This document shows, piece after piece, positions 46,791 through 59,500 of a stretch of DNA of 64,000 nucleotides (within the stretch, counting starts at the first letter, position 1; every line of letters begins with the position of its first letter). The DNA lies in the NCBI GenBank assembly GCA_026826555.1, contig JAKSZT010054457.1:7080535-7144534 (forward strand), read 5' to 3'. Under the pieces are notes generated by a model. It did no database searches and was not told the origin of the DNA. It was given only the letters and a program-made list of their open reading frames with translations. The position numbers were made by a program, and so were the translations under genes. This stretch comes from Tolypeutes matacus. Its lineage: Eukaryota > Chordata > Mammalia > Cingulata > Chlamyphoridae.

Positions 46791-47835
46791 AGCAAGCCAG
46801 CCATTGAAAGGTGAACAGTACATGACCTCACTGATATGAATTAAGCAAATCAAGCAGACTCAGAGAGCTATTGCCTGGAAGATAGGTTTACAGGAAATAG
46901 AAAAGGAGAAGGTTGTGAGCCAATGCCCATATGGGCTTAATCTATGATAAGGTGGAAGTGTGTAGTTGGACATTGAGGGATACGACAGGAGGTTATTGAT
47001 ACTATTGGGTTCAGTGGTGCAGGTTTGACAGGTGGTTAGAGTGGGGAGGGTGGATTGGACAGTCCATAGAAGAGGGGAGAGGGTTGGCAGAAGGACTAGA
47101 TGAACACTAGGGATTGGCGGGTATGTAGTTGAAAATACAAAATTGAGAATGCTCTTATGGCAATATTACAAGGAAGCGTTACTGGTTTAGAGTGTTGGAT
47201 GGGGGCATTTGAGACAGGGCACACCTGAGGTAGGCTTCTAGGGAGTATGTGAGTGATCATTTTATCATAATGTGTTGTATCAGTGTGTGGAGACCCACAT
47301 AATGAGTGGGAAGGAGCTGGAATCCCATCCTGGGCAGGAGTGATATGTTGTTAGACAGAGGTGCAAGAAAATCTTGAGAGCATGGGTGGTTTCTAATAGG
47401 GGAGGAGATACCAGTGTGTCAAGACTGCAGTGTTGTTGCAAGTAACTATGAATCTTGTTATCCAAGGAGTGAAGCCGGGGGGTCATCATGGGCCCTGAGG
47501 GGAGGAGAAGGGAGGCATAGAATATATGATACAGGGGATATTTAGTGGACAATGGACATGTTCTACATGATCTTGCAATGATGGACACAGACCATGTTAA
47601 ATATCATCAAAGTTTATAAAAGTTTATTACTATAATGTAAACCATTGACTATGGTTAGTAGCTATGTTTCACTATTTGTATATCAGTCATAACAAATGTA
47701 CCATCCACATATAAAAAAGTATTAATATGGGAAGGGGGAAAAAGGGGAGGATTTTGGATATATGAGAGTCCCTGCATTCTGTATGTGACTTTACTGTGAC
47801 CTAAAATTTCTTTGAAAACTTAAAATAAAAACAAG
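46790..47835 (+). other. L1 3' UTR
   Basis: About 1.05 kb, no coding frame, ending in an A-rich stretch (aaaataaaaacaag). Blocks such as 'ggagacccacataatgagtg' and 'gaatcccatcctggg' recur, diverged, in the copy at 48092-49470. This ties those free-standing copies to L1 3' UTRs. Confidence 0.7.
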
Positions 47836-48091
47836 TAAGACACTGAGTAATAAATGGAAGAAAATGTCACAGTACATACAGGACAACAGATATTAAAGTG
47901 ATCAAAGGCAAAATGTCAAAAAAAAATTTTAAATATTTTTATTTTTTAATACTCCAATTTTTAAATTTTATTTTATTTTTATTTTTCTTTAAATTTTTAT
48001 GTATTTTATTTCTTATATTTAAACCTACCATTATTATTTCATTTTCCTATTAACTGTATTTGGCTATTTTAATAGCTTCATTTTTTAAGAA
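47836..48091. other. AT-rich spacer
   Basis: Low-complexity TTTTATTTTTA-type sequence at 47920-48050; nothing else recognised. Confidence 0.6.
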
Positions 48092-49470
48092 GCTTTAGAT
48101 CACAGAAGGGTTACAACTGGGTCATGGGAGGATCATTGGTGTGGGGTATCAATGATGGGAAATGCATGGGAGGAAGTTCACCTGGACATACATATAAGGT
48201 ATATAAATGTGTTCAAATTTTCATGGAGCATTGTCACAGTGGGTGAAGATTCACACAATAACTGAGAGAATATTGAATTCCCATCCTGGAGAGCTCTGTC
48301 ACATTCTCTAATGTAGCTGCCACTGTCTCCCAAGTACAGGGGCAATGGCTGGAGAAGGAGGGTGGTCCATTGATGGGCCCTCGATATTGATGACTATGCT
48401 TGTGAGCCTTTGCTCTTGAAATTGAAACTTAGCCTACTTTTGTGGTATGCCTAAGAGTTGCTCCTTGACAGCCTCCTTGTTGCTCAAATGTGGCCTCTCT
48501 CTAAGCCAAACTCAGCATATAAAATGCATTACCTTACCCCCAGCTTGGGACATGACTCCTGGGGATGAGCCTCTCTGGCAACATGGAATTACTACCAAGC
48601 ACCAACTAACAATGCAACTAGAATAAACCTCAAATAACAGGGGGAAAAGGTAAAGACAAATGAATTTATATGGCTAAGAGACTTCAAAGTGAGCCGGGAG
48701 GTCATCGCAGAGATAATGCTTATACACATCTCAGCAGGATCTCATAAACTGCCAAAGTGGATACCACCTCAAATAGTGGAGCTCCTCAGGGCTCTGGAGA
48801 CACCCAGATCCTATGGTCAGGGCAGATAGCTCCAGAGTTTGCTGCCTTACCAGCAGNNNNNNNNNNGCAAGGAGGTCAGGATTGACCTCATACCAAGGAA
48901 ATGAGAAGGCCTACAACTGCAAGCAAGAGAGTCCCATCGAACAGCTGTATGGGATTGAAGCCCCTTATCAATTAGAGGTGCAGTGGACATCACCATCCCA
49001 GAATTCTCAGGATTGGGGAATGAACTATGGACTAGACTGGACTTACTGGTATTCTACTATAGACTTGTTGTGATTCTAGCAATGGAAGAAATTACAGCAT
49101 TGATGTGGAAGCAGTGGCCACTGGAGGCTCTGGGGTCAGGGGGAGTGAAAGACAGGTGTAATGCTTTTTCGGGACTTGGGAATCATCCCGGATGGCATTG
49201 CAATGACAGATATATGCCATTATGTATCTTCAAATAGCCTGCAGAAATGTGTGGGAGAGAGTGTAAATTACAATGTGAACAATGGTCCATGCTCAATGCC
49301 AATGCTCCAGGATGCATTTATCAATCGCAATGAATGTGTCATACTAATGAAGGTTGTTGTTTATGTGGGAGGGTGTGGGAGGTGTGGGGAGCAGGGCATA
49401 TGGGAATCCCTATAATTTTTGTGTAAGATTTGTGTAATCTAAGTATCTTTAAAAATATACATTTAAGAAA
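48092..49470 (+). mobile_element. L1 3' UTR-family copy, about 1.4 kb
   Basis: Longest of three copies of this family in the window (others 4927-5905 reversed, and 33441-33844). It contains 'gagcaacaaggaggctgtca' in reverse complement, 'cttgggacatgactcctgg' and the 3' end 'taatctaagtatctttaaaa'. It is interrupted by the N gap. The two modest open frames on either side (48813-49073, 48983-49237) are accidental. No target-site duplication could be fixed. Confidence 0.65.
48857..48866. other. Assembly gap (10 N)
   Basis: Ten N bases. The true length of missing sequence is unknown; it falls inside a repeat. Confidence 0.99.
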
Positions 49471-49479
49471 AGAAAAGAA

Positions 49480-52400
49480 AATATACCACTTAAAAATAAG
49501 TAATTCATATTGATGAAGAAAAATTGGAAATAAATAATTTTGAAAACATGAAAAAAATTGTAATACAGCAATAGATATCTAATAAAAGAAGCTATGCATA
49601 TAGATAGTTGCCAGGCTGAGGTGAGGAGTGAGGAACAAGTAGAGGGATGTAATAGGATATTGGCTTGGAAGTCAGATGCATATAGGTTTGTATTCTGATT
49701 TGTCACTTAATGCCTGACCTTAACATCTCTAAGCCATGATTCATTCATCTGCACATAGTAGGTGTACAATAAAAGATGGATAGCAGTAGAAGTAGTTATA
49801 ATAATAAAAGTTCTGACCTGTTCCCAGCACCCTAGTAATTAGAGGACATTTTGTAAACTAGTGCTCCCTTACTGTGCAAGTGTGGTTGATGGGGTGAGAT
49901 CAATTGATGGGCCCAACAAAGCATCTTACCTTTCTTCCCACTGGGATCCCATAGTACCTGGAGCAAGGGTGGTAGAATGTAAGTATTTAATCTATTTGGA
50001 AGTTTGGCAGTGGAGAGCCTCCCAGTTATTTGGTAGTTTCTCTTTTGTTCTACCTGTGGTATTCTATTTTAAGGGATATATTGAGAACATTTCCTAGGAA
50101 CATGATATCATGAGGTAGTGTCATGCTTGAAGAATGAGCCAGTGCTGGTGCATTGATCAAGGAAGATTCCCAAGAGGGTTATCTATCTGCATAAGCTCCT
50201 GTGAAGTGATAGGAAAGAGGTATAAGTATAGGAGGAACAGAGAATCAAACAAAGTGCATCCAAATTCCAAGATCAAATTTGAAAGTTGAGAGGTGGATCA
50301 GAGATGGAGATGTAAAACCCTTCAATTAATGCAGAATCATAAAAAGTGCAGAATGAGGACAAGGAAGGTGTCACTTGTATGGATACAGAGTATGCCTTTC
50401 ATTGTTGAATTTAGCTGCCTTAAATGTGAAGTGTGATCATAGACAGATATGGCTCTGGGTTGTGTAAAGATACGGCCAAATAAAAATATTATCTAAATTT
50501 GAACAGTTGCATGGTTAACCAGAAGCCTGCATCCGCTGGAGGATAGACCCTTTGGGTTTTCTCTTTGAGGTAGATTTCTAGACAGGATACCTAGTCAAAC
50601 AGGATGTCTTTCAGTGCACTTTTCTGACTGAATCCTGCAAGTGGCTTGACCTCATTTAATGCACAAAGGTATCAACACCTCACACACCTCCCTGGATGAG
50701 AGCTTGCTCCTAGATTGGCCCAAGTGCAGAATGCCTTTAGTAGTCATGGAATTGCCATCTATTAAGAATTCACCAATGTACTTCTTCTGGAAGATTCATT
50801 TGTTATGGTAATATTTGCAAATAGTTAAAATTGTGAATTCTATCTTTCCTATATGCTTTTCCTTCCATGACTCCACAGAGGACATGTATCTTTTAATGAA
50901 TGACAAACAGATAAGAGTATGCAATAGATTCTCTCTACTACTACCAATGATTGATTAAGACAAAAGAGGCCCTAAGCACTTGAGAGATTAGGTGCCCTGC
51001 CCAAAGTGATTCAAAATAAAATAATACAAAACTCTACAATAAAGGTAAAAATTCTGAATTTTCCCCATTGTTTCAATTTTTTTTCTTTTCGGTATTTTTT
51101 TCTTCTTCATTAGAAGAGCTGTAGATTTATAGAACAATCATGCATAAATTATAGGATTCCCATATACCTACTTTTAAATTTGAAATATCAAATTATTTCT
51201 GCAAAATTTCTCCGGTTTCTTAGCTCTCATGCTTTGCTTTTTCCCTAAGCACATGCTCAGGGCCTTAAGTCATGACCCGTATTGCATTTGTAGGCAGTAA
51301 TTTGCAGACAGTGCTCTCAGGAAGAACTGCCGAGGAAGTAAAGGAAGCAGAGCAGGGTCAGGCAAGAAGTGAGGCAAAGATTTTGGGTTTAGATAGGAAT
51401 TAGCTTCAGCCTGAGCCTATGAAGAGTTCTGGAGGCTGAGTGGCACCCAAGTCATTGCAGCTTTAGACTAGGCAGCTGGGCTTTTGTACTGCCTATCAGT
51501 CAGCCAGCGATATGGCAATGGCTGTAGGCTCCCCTCGAGATATGCAGAGTGCCAAGGAATTTTCAAGCTCGATGGCTTCCTTTGGCAGATGGGGTTCTCC
51601 AATGAAGGATGCAGCTGGAGGTAAGCCAGCAACAGTCAACATTGTAAACAGCTGAGGGATGGCTACACCATCCCAGTAAAAAGGAACACCTAGAGTTTCT
51701 ACTACATGTGTTGTCCTTATCAGGAATCTAGCACTGTCCAACTTAAAGTAAGACCATCTTTATAGAACTCCAGATAGTGTACACAATTACCTCTAGAAGG
51801 TGGTTTATAGGACACTCTGTCTCTCCCAGGGGCTTTGATATTAAACAATTCATACTTTTTGTGGCTGAATATTGCTATTTTCCTAGAGTCCTCATTTATG
51901 ATCAAAATTAACGGCAGTATGGGATCCCTATATCCCAAGTGAGAAACAGCTCCTCAGAGGTAGAAGAGTTTTACAGCAGTGGAAGAGCACTGGCTGGAAG
52001 AAGTATAAAGGGAGGAGCACAGCACTAAGATTTGGAAGTGTGGGCACTCAAGAGGTGGTCAATGGCACCCAAGACATCCTCAACTCAGTTTTCCAATTTG
52101 TCCAAGGCTGGCGCTAACTACACCAGGTGCCTTACCCTCAGTTTGGCAAGCAAAGTTATACCAATACCCACCAAGTTAGACTACAACTGCAATACGAGCG
52201 AAGGGCTTTATAAAATTGACTATATTAATAAAGCTGAGACACAAAAAAACATGGGGCAAAAGAGAAGCAACAAAATAATGCTTTTTCTTACCAAAAGCAG
52301 TGAAACTGTCTGCACATGGAGCAAGCTCCCATATGACAGAAGAAGAGAAAGAACATAGTTCAGTCTATGGGAAAAAAAAACAAAAACAAATAAAATTAAA

Positions 52401-53285
52401 AAAAGAGAAACAGTCTATGGAAAAAAACAGAGCCAAGAGATGTTAATAAAAAAGATGGTAATTTCTAACTGTCTTGAAATAAATGGGAAGAAAAGTTGTT
52501 TGAGAAAAGAGATGAGTTAAGAAATCTAACCAGAGAGTTCCTTAAAATTATGATTAAAAGAAAAAACAAGCTTTGAGAGAATTCACAGTTAATGAAGAAT
52601 AGTAGAACATTATTGCTCAGAGTAGGAAACTGCTGATCTCTGAACCTGGGGCTTCAGTTGTTAGGTCAGTGTGCAGGCAACAGAAGCCAGAGATAAAGAA
52701 TCCTATAACAAAATAGGTGCAAAGAAGGAAGGCAAGGCTATAGCTTGTGCATTCATGAATGATTTTTTTGGTGTAAGGCCAAATCCACTTGGGAAACACT
52801 TATCTTTCATAGCTTTGATTATTGTAATCAACTTATCCATTTCAACTAAGTGTGAATAATGGAATCATGATGCTGTCTAAGGTAGTATGAGATGGCCCTT
52901 TATTTTTTACAGATTCCCAGCAGTAGCAAAAGGCAGAGGGGGAGAAAGAAAAATGAAGAATAAACTCCTTTTTAACTTTAAAATGATGCAAGCCACTTTT
53001 CATAATCAGATTTGAGGAGTTGAGCTTTTTCTAGCTACTGGAAAAGAAAGAGCTGTATCTTTAGAAGAACCAAGGAGAAAAATGTAAAAGAATGTAAAAA
53101 ATTTTTTGCAGTGTACTTACTTGGGATAGATATATAAATATATTAATCTTCACAAAGTTGCAATTAGGATGAGAACATCTGACAATTCACGAGGAAGCTC
53201 TTATCTACATCATGTTGCTGATTTCTGTGATCATTTAAAATGTCTTCTCTCCCTATGTTCAAATGCATGACCCTTTACATAGAAA
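49480..53285. other. Anonymous DNA
   Basis: No gene can be named. A scrap at 51065-51180 (attataggattcccatatacc) looks like a further truncated L1 3' end on the minus strand. On the minus strand, 51938-51496 has two overlapping frames (72 and 81 codons, different phases) with ordinary protein-like composition. Their product is not recognised, and they may be a chance or a worn pseudogene. The rest is AT-rich. Confidence 0.45.
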
Positions 53286-53288
53286 ATC

Positions 53289-54312
53289 CTTTTTAAAAAA
53301 TCCACCAGAAAGCTACTGGAGCTAATGAATGAATTTAGCAAAGTGGTGGGTTAAAGTTCAACATTTAAAAATCAGTTGTGTGTCTGTACTCTAGTAATGA
53401 ACAATCTGAAGAGGACATAAAGAAAAAAATTCCACTTACAATAGCACCAAAGAGAATCAAATATCTAGGAATAAATTTAACCAAGGATGTAAAGGACATA
53501 TATATGGAAAACTACAAAATGTTGCTAAAAGAAATCAGAGAAGACCTAAATAAATGAAAGGACATTCTGTGTTCATGGATTGGAAGACTAAATGCGGTTA
53601 AAAATGTCAATTCTATCCACAGTGATTTACAGATTCAATGCAATCTCAATCAAAATTCTAGCAGAGTTTTTGCAGAAATGGAAAAGCCAATCATCAAAAT
53701 TATATTGCAGGGTAGAGGTCCTCAATAGCCAAACCATCTTGAAAAAGAAGAAAAAAGCTGGAAGACTCATACTTACCAAAGTTACAACTTATTCCAACTA
53801 TACAGTAATCAAAACAGCATTGTACTGGCGCAAAGACCAATGGAATTGAACTGTGAGTTGAGAAATATACCTGCACATCTTGGCCAATTGATTTTTTTTT
53901 TTTTTAAGAAGTACAGGGGATTGAACCTGGGACTTTGTACTTGCAAAGGAGGTGCTCAACCACTGAGCTACATGCTCCATGTGGCCAAGTGAATTTTGAC
54001 AAGGGTGCTCAAGTCCACTCAATGGGGAAAGAACAGTCTCTAACAAATGGTGCTGGGAAAATAGGATATCCATATACAGTAGAATGAAAGTAGACGCCTA
54101 CCTCATACCATAAACAAAAATTAACTCAAAGTAGACCAAAGACCTAAACATGAGGACCAGACCACAAATCTCCTAGAAGAAAACATAGGAAAGCTCCTTC
54201 AGGACCTTGTGTTAGGCAATAGATTTTTAGACTTTACACCAAAAGTATGAGCAAAAAAAGAAAAAATAGAAAAATAAAACATTTATACATCAAAGGACTT
54301 CATTATGAAAGT
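53289..54312 (+). mobile_element. L1 ORF2 fragment (plus strand)
   Basis: Worn ORF2 thumb-to-C-terminal part. Examples are 'aagagaatcaaatatctagg' and, at 53592-53849, MSILSTVIYRFNAISIKILAE. It is truncated at both ends and interrupted by a DAS SINE at 53896-53981. It runs straight into minus-strand L1 sequence near 54312. Confidence 0.8.
53896..53981 (-). mobile_element. DAS-type tRNA-derived SINE (minus strand)
   Basis: Minus strand: GTAGCTCAGTGGTTGAGC with a perfect A-box, then GGTTCAATCCCC as B-box, then a poly(A), seen as T run at 53892-53905. The flanks TGGCCAATTGATTTT (53881) and TGGCCAAGTGAATTTT (53982) are an imperfect target-site duplication. Same short form as the copy at 1759. Confidence 0.88.
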
Positions 54313-54508
54313 ATATAAATGGAATCATACAATATGTAGAACTCTGTCTGGTCTTATTTACTTAGTATAATTTTTTTTTCTCTCTGATATTAACATTTTG
54401 TACTATTGACTTACATTTGTCCAGCTTCAAAGAAAAAGTCTTATATATGCAATTCTGCCCATATTCATATTTCATATAATATATTTATATTTCACATATA
54501 TATTTAGC

Positions 54509-57500
54509 TCATAGTAGGGCAATAATAGAGTATTTGTCCTTTTGTGTCTGGCTTACTTCACTCAACATAATGTCCTCCAGGTTCATCCATGCTGTCATAT
54601 GTTTCACGACTTCATTTCTTCTTACTGCTGCATAATATTCCATCAAGTGTATACTCCACAATTTGTTATTCTGTTCATCAGTTGATGGACACCTGGGTTG
54701 TATCCAACTTTTGGCTATCATGAATAATGCTGCCATGAACTTTGGTGTGCAGATGTGTTTTCGTGTCACTGCTCTCAGTTCTTCTGGGTATATACCTAGT
54801 AATGGTATTGCCGGGTCCCATGGCAAGTCTATATTCAATTTCCTTAAATTACCAAACAGTCCTCCAGAGTGGCTGTACCATTCTACACTCCCAGCAGCAG
54901 AGAATAAGCATTCCTATCTCCCCACATCCTCTCCAACATTTACAGTTTTCTGACTTTTTAATAGCAGCCAGTCTAAAAGGAATGAAATGGTATCTCACTG
55001 TAGTTTTGATTTGCATTTCCCTAATCACTAGTGATGTTGAACATTTTTTCATGGGTTTCTTCACCATTTGTATTTCTTTGGACAGTTATCTTTTAAGTCT
55101 TCTGCACATTTTTTAATCAGATACTTTGTCTTTTTATTGTTGAATTGTATGATCTCCTTATATATTGTAGATATTATCCTTATCAGATATGTGATTGCCA
55201 AATATTTAGTCCCATTGAGTGGGCTGCCATTTCACCCTTTTGACAAAGTCCCTTGGGTGCAAAAGTTTTGAATTTTGAGGAGGTCCCATTTATCTATTTT
55301 TTCTTTTGTTGTTCGTGCTTTGGGTGTAAGGTTTAAGAAACTACCACCTACAACAAGATCTTCAAGATGTTTTCTTACATTTTCTTCTAAGAGTTTTATG
55401 GTTGTTGTTTTTATATTTAAGGACTTGATCCATTTTGCGTTAATTTTTGTAGAAGGTGTCTTCTTTCTTTCTTTTGGATGTGGCTAACCAGTTCTCCCAA
55501 CACCATTTGCTAAATAGACTGTTCTGGTCCAGCTGGGTGGGGCTTAAGAGCCTTGTCAAAAATCGCTTGACTGTAGATATGAGAGTCAATTTCTGAATTC
55601 TCGATTTGGTTCCATTGGTCAATCTGTCCATCCTTATGCCAATACCATACTTTTTTTTTTTTTTTTTAAATCACTGTACCTAAGTAACATGCTTTCAAGT
55701 CAGGAAGTGAGAGTCCTCCAACTTTCCAACTTCTTTCTTCTTTTTAAAGATATTTTTTGCTATTAGGGGCCTCTTACCCAATCCAAATAAATTTGATTAT
55801 TGGCTTTTCAGTTTCTGCAAAAAAGGCTGTTGGGATTTTTATTGCAATTACATTGAATCTGTAAGACAGTATGGGCAGAATTGACATGTTAACAATATTT
55901 AGCCTTCCAATCCATGAACATGGAGTGCCCTTCCACTTTTAAGTCTTCTTCAGTTTCTTTTAGCAATGTTTTGTAGTTTTCTGAATATAGGTCTTTAATG
56001 TCCTTGGTTAAGTTTATTCCTAAATATTTGATTGTTTTAGTCACTATTGTAAGTGGAATTTTTTTTTCCTGATTTCCTTCTCAGATTGCATATCAGTAGT
56101 GTATAGAAAAGTTATTAATTTTTGCGTATTAACCTTGAATCCCACCAATTTGCTGAAGTCGTCTGTTAATTCTATAACTTTTTTTGTGGATTATTCACGA
56201 TTTTCTAGATATAGGATCATGATATCAGCAAATAGTGAAATTTTTACTTCTTCCTTTCCTATTTGGGTGCCTTTTATTTCTTTTCTTGTCCAATTGCTCT
56301 AGCTAGAAATTTTAGCACAATATTGAATAATAATGGTGACAGTGGCATCCTTGTCTTGTTCCTCTTTTAGTGGGAAAACTTTCAGTCTTTCACCACTGAC
56401 TACAGTTCTAGCTATAGGTTTTTCATATACATACTTCATCATATTGAGAAAGCTTCCTTCTATTCCTATCTTTTAGAGTGTTTTTTTATCAAGAAAGGGT
56501 GCTGTATTTTGTCAAATGCCTTTTCTGCATCAATTAAGAGGATCATGTGATTTTTATTCTTCAATTTATCAATGCGGTTTATTACACTAATTGATTTTCT
56601 TGTGTTGAACCACTCTTGAATACCTTGGATAAAGCCCACTTGATTATTGTGTATAATTCTTTTAACGTGCTTTTGGATTCTGTTTGCAAGTGTTTTGTTG
56701 AGGATTTTTGCATCTATATTTATTAGAGGTATTGGTCAGTAATTTTTTTTCATAGAATCTTTATCTGGTTTTGGTAGTAGGGTGGTGTTGGATCCATAGA
56801 ATGAGTTTGGTAGCATTCTTTCCTGTTCAATTTTTTAAATGAGCTTGAGCAAGATCAGTTTTAGTTTATCTTTGAATGACTGGTATAATTCACTGGTGAA
56901 CCCATCTGCTCCTGGGCTTTTCATCTTTGGGAGGTTTTTGATGACTATTTCAATCTCTTCACTTGTTTGTTGAGATCTTCTATTTCTTCTAAAGTCAGTG
57001 TAGGTGATTCATGTGTTTCCAAGAATTTGTCCATCTTGTCTACATTTTCTAGTTTTTTTGGCATACAGTTGTTCATAGTATCCTTTTATGATTGCTCTCA
57101 TTTCTACAGGGTCAGTGGTAATGCCCCCCCTTTCATTTCTGATTTTATTTATTTGTGTCCTCTCTTTTTTTTTTTCTTTGTCAGTCTAGCTAAGGATTTG
57201 TTGATTTTATTGATCTTCTCAAAGAACTAATTTTTGGTTTTGTTGATTCTATTGCTTTTGTTGTTGTTGTTGTTCTTGATTTCATTGATTTCTTCTCTGA
57301 TGTTTACTATTTCTTTCCTTCAGCTTGGTTTGGGATTAGTTTTCTGTTGTTTTTCTAGTTCTCCCAGGTGTGCAGTTAGATCTTCCATTTTAGCTCTTTC
57401 TTCTTTTTTAATGTAAACATTGAGGGCTATAAACTTCCATCTGCACTGCCTTTGCTGTATCCCACAGGTTTTGATATGTTGTGTTCTCATTTTCAGTTAT

Positions 57501-58300
57501 CTCAAGACATTTGCTAAATTCTCTTGCTATTTCTTCTTTGAACCACTGATTGTTTAAGGGTGTATTGTTTAATCTCCATATGTTTATGACTTTTGCCTTT
57601 TTCTGTCCATTATTGATTTCTAGCTTCATTCTGTAATGATCAGAGAAAGTGTTTTGTATAATTTCAATTGTTTTAAATTTATTGAGACTTATCTTGTGAC
57701 ACAACATATAGTCTATCTGGAGAACAATCCATGATCACTTGAAAAGAATGTATATTCTGCTGTTTCAGGGTGCAATGCTCTATAGATGTCTGTTAGATCT
57801 AGTTCATTTATCATATTATTCAAGTTCTCTCTTTCTTTCTTTATCCTCTGTCCAGATGTTCTATCCAGTACTGAGAGTGGTGTATTGAAGTCTCCAACTA
57901 TTTTTGTAGAGACATCTTTTTCTCCCTTCAGCTTTCCCAGTGTGTGCCTCAAGTATCTTGGAGCACTGAGGTTAGGCTATAAATATTTAGCATAGTTATT
58001 TCTTCTTCTTGAATTGCCCCTTTTATTAACATACAATGACATTCTTCATCCCTTATAACAGTTTTGCATTTAAAATCTATTTTGTCTGATATTAATATCG
58101 CTACTTTGCTATTACTTTGCTATTTTGGGTTATTTTGGTTAGTATTTGCATGGAATATCTTTTTCCTACCCTTCACTTTTAACCTGGTTGTACCCTTACA
58201 TCTGAAGTGAATCTCTTGTAGACAACATATAGATGGGTCATATTTTTAAATCCATTCTATCAATTTGTGTCTTTTGATTGGGGAGCTCAAGCCATTAACA
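54509..58300 (-). pseudogene. L1 ORF2, broken
   Basis: Pieces in order: 57952-57713 ([20 protein letters not shown], endonuclease), 57707-57408, then worn RT sequence, and 55067-54849 and 54838-54509 with CWRGCGEIGMLILCCWEC and [17 protein letters not shown]. At the catalytic site the reading near 56245-56225 is FADI instead of FADD, so the active site is lost. A run of about 18 T (A on the coding strand) from 55651 lies inside the frame. Confidence 0.85.
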
Positions 58301-58399
58301 TCCAATGTTATGACTGTAAAAGCATTACTTACTTCATCCATTTTTACCTTTGGCTTTCTGTTGTCATATCATACTATAGTTTTTATCTTTCTACCCTTT

Positions 58400-59500
58400 C
58401 TATTATTCTTCCTTTCTACACTCTTTTTCAAGTCTCTTGCCTTTGTTTTTTACTTTCAGGCTGCAGCACCCCCTTTAGTATATCTTGTAATTTTGGTTTT
58501 TTGGTAACATATTCTATCAGTTTGTGTTTGTCTGTGAAGACTTTGAAATCACCCTCATTTTTGAAGGACAGCTTTGCCAGATATAGAATTCTTGGCTGCC
58601 AGTTTTTCTCTTTCAATACTTTAAATACATTATACCACTTCATTGTTTCCTCCATGGTTTCTGATGAGAGGTCTGCACTTAATCTTATTGAGTTTCCCTT
58701 TTATGTGATGCTTTGTGTTTTTCTTGCTGCTTTCAGAATCTTCTCTTTATCTCTGATATCTGTCATTCTGAATAGTAGGCGTCTCAGGGTTCATGTTTAT
58801 TCTGTTTGGGGTGCATTGTCCTTCTTGGATATTAATATTTATGTCTTTCATAAGGGTAGGGAAGTTTTCAGTCATTATTTCCTCAAATATACTTTCTGCC
58901 CCTTTTCTATTCTCTTCTCCTTTTGGGATACCAATAATGTGTACGTTTTGTGTTTCGCATTGTCATTTAATTCCCTGAGACCCTGTTCCTTTTTTTCTAT
59001 TCTCTTCTCTTTCTGTTTTCCTGTCTTTTCCAGTTCAGATGTTCTGTCTTCAAAATCACTAATTTTGTCTTCAAGCATTTCAAATCTGCTCTTATGTACC
59101 TCTAATGTATTTTTAACCTCATCCATTGTGTCTTTCACTCCCATAAGTTCAGTTACTTTTCTCGCAGACTTTCAAATTCTTCTTTATGCTCACTCAGCTA
59201 CTCTTAACTCCCCTTAATATATTTTATCTCTGTAATCATATTTTCTTTCCATTCTTTAAAATGATTTAGAAGAGTTATGTGATTATCATTGATTATTTGT
59301 CTCAAATCCTGAATTTCCTTAGAATATTTGGCTTGTTCCTTTGGCTGGGCCATCTCTTCCTGTTTCCTATTATGGCTTATAATTTTTTGCTGATGTCTAA
59401 ACATCTGATATGTTGGTGAATTTACTCTGATAGCCAATTTCTCTCTCTTGCCTATTGTTATTATTTTTTCACAGCTTCTTGATATTTGGTTCAAGTTATC
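58400..59500 (-). pseudogene. L1 ORF1, broken
   Basis: Three pieces: N-terminal 59494-59204 (KEQAKYSKEIQDLRQIINDN), coiled coil 59144-58875 (KSRFEMLEDKISDFEDRTSE) and C-terminal 58655-58428 (LAKLSFKNEGDFKVFTDKHK). The 316-codon plus-strand frame at 58267-59217 lies antisense to these and is a shadow, although it is the second longest open frame in the window. Confidence 0.8.

Larger units (their letters stand above)
35098..47835 (+). mobile_element. Full-length L1 (plus strand) split by a provirus
   Basis: Without the inserted provirus this L1 is about 7.8 kb. It runs 5' UTR 35098-37020, ORF1 about 37021-38045, ORF2 about 38090-46790 (interrupted), and 3' UTR about 46790-47835 ending in an A-rich stretch. 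AAGATGGCG at 35108-35116 marks the 5' end. The reading frames are broken by stops, shifts and an A run, and the reverse-transcriptase active site is altered. The L1 must be older than the retrovirus that landed in it. Confidence 0.88.

Noticed and set aside
48092..49470. DNA transposon with about 40-base inverted ends (both ends resemble ttttttaagaagcttagat... when one is reversed)
   Set aside because: A related copy at 33441-33844 has a 5' truncation, a 16-bp duplication and an A/T-rich tail, which indicate L1-type retrotransposition.
58267..59217. 316-codon plus-strand open frame
   Set aside because: It is antisense to L1 ORF1, whose sense-strand pieces (coiled coil, FKNEGDFKVFTD end) are clearly recognisable on the minus strand.
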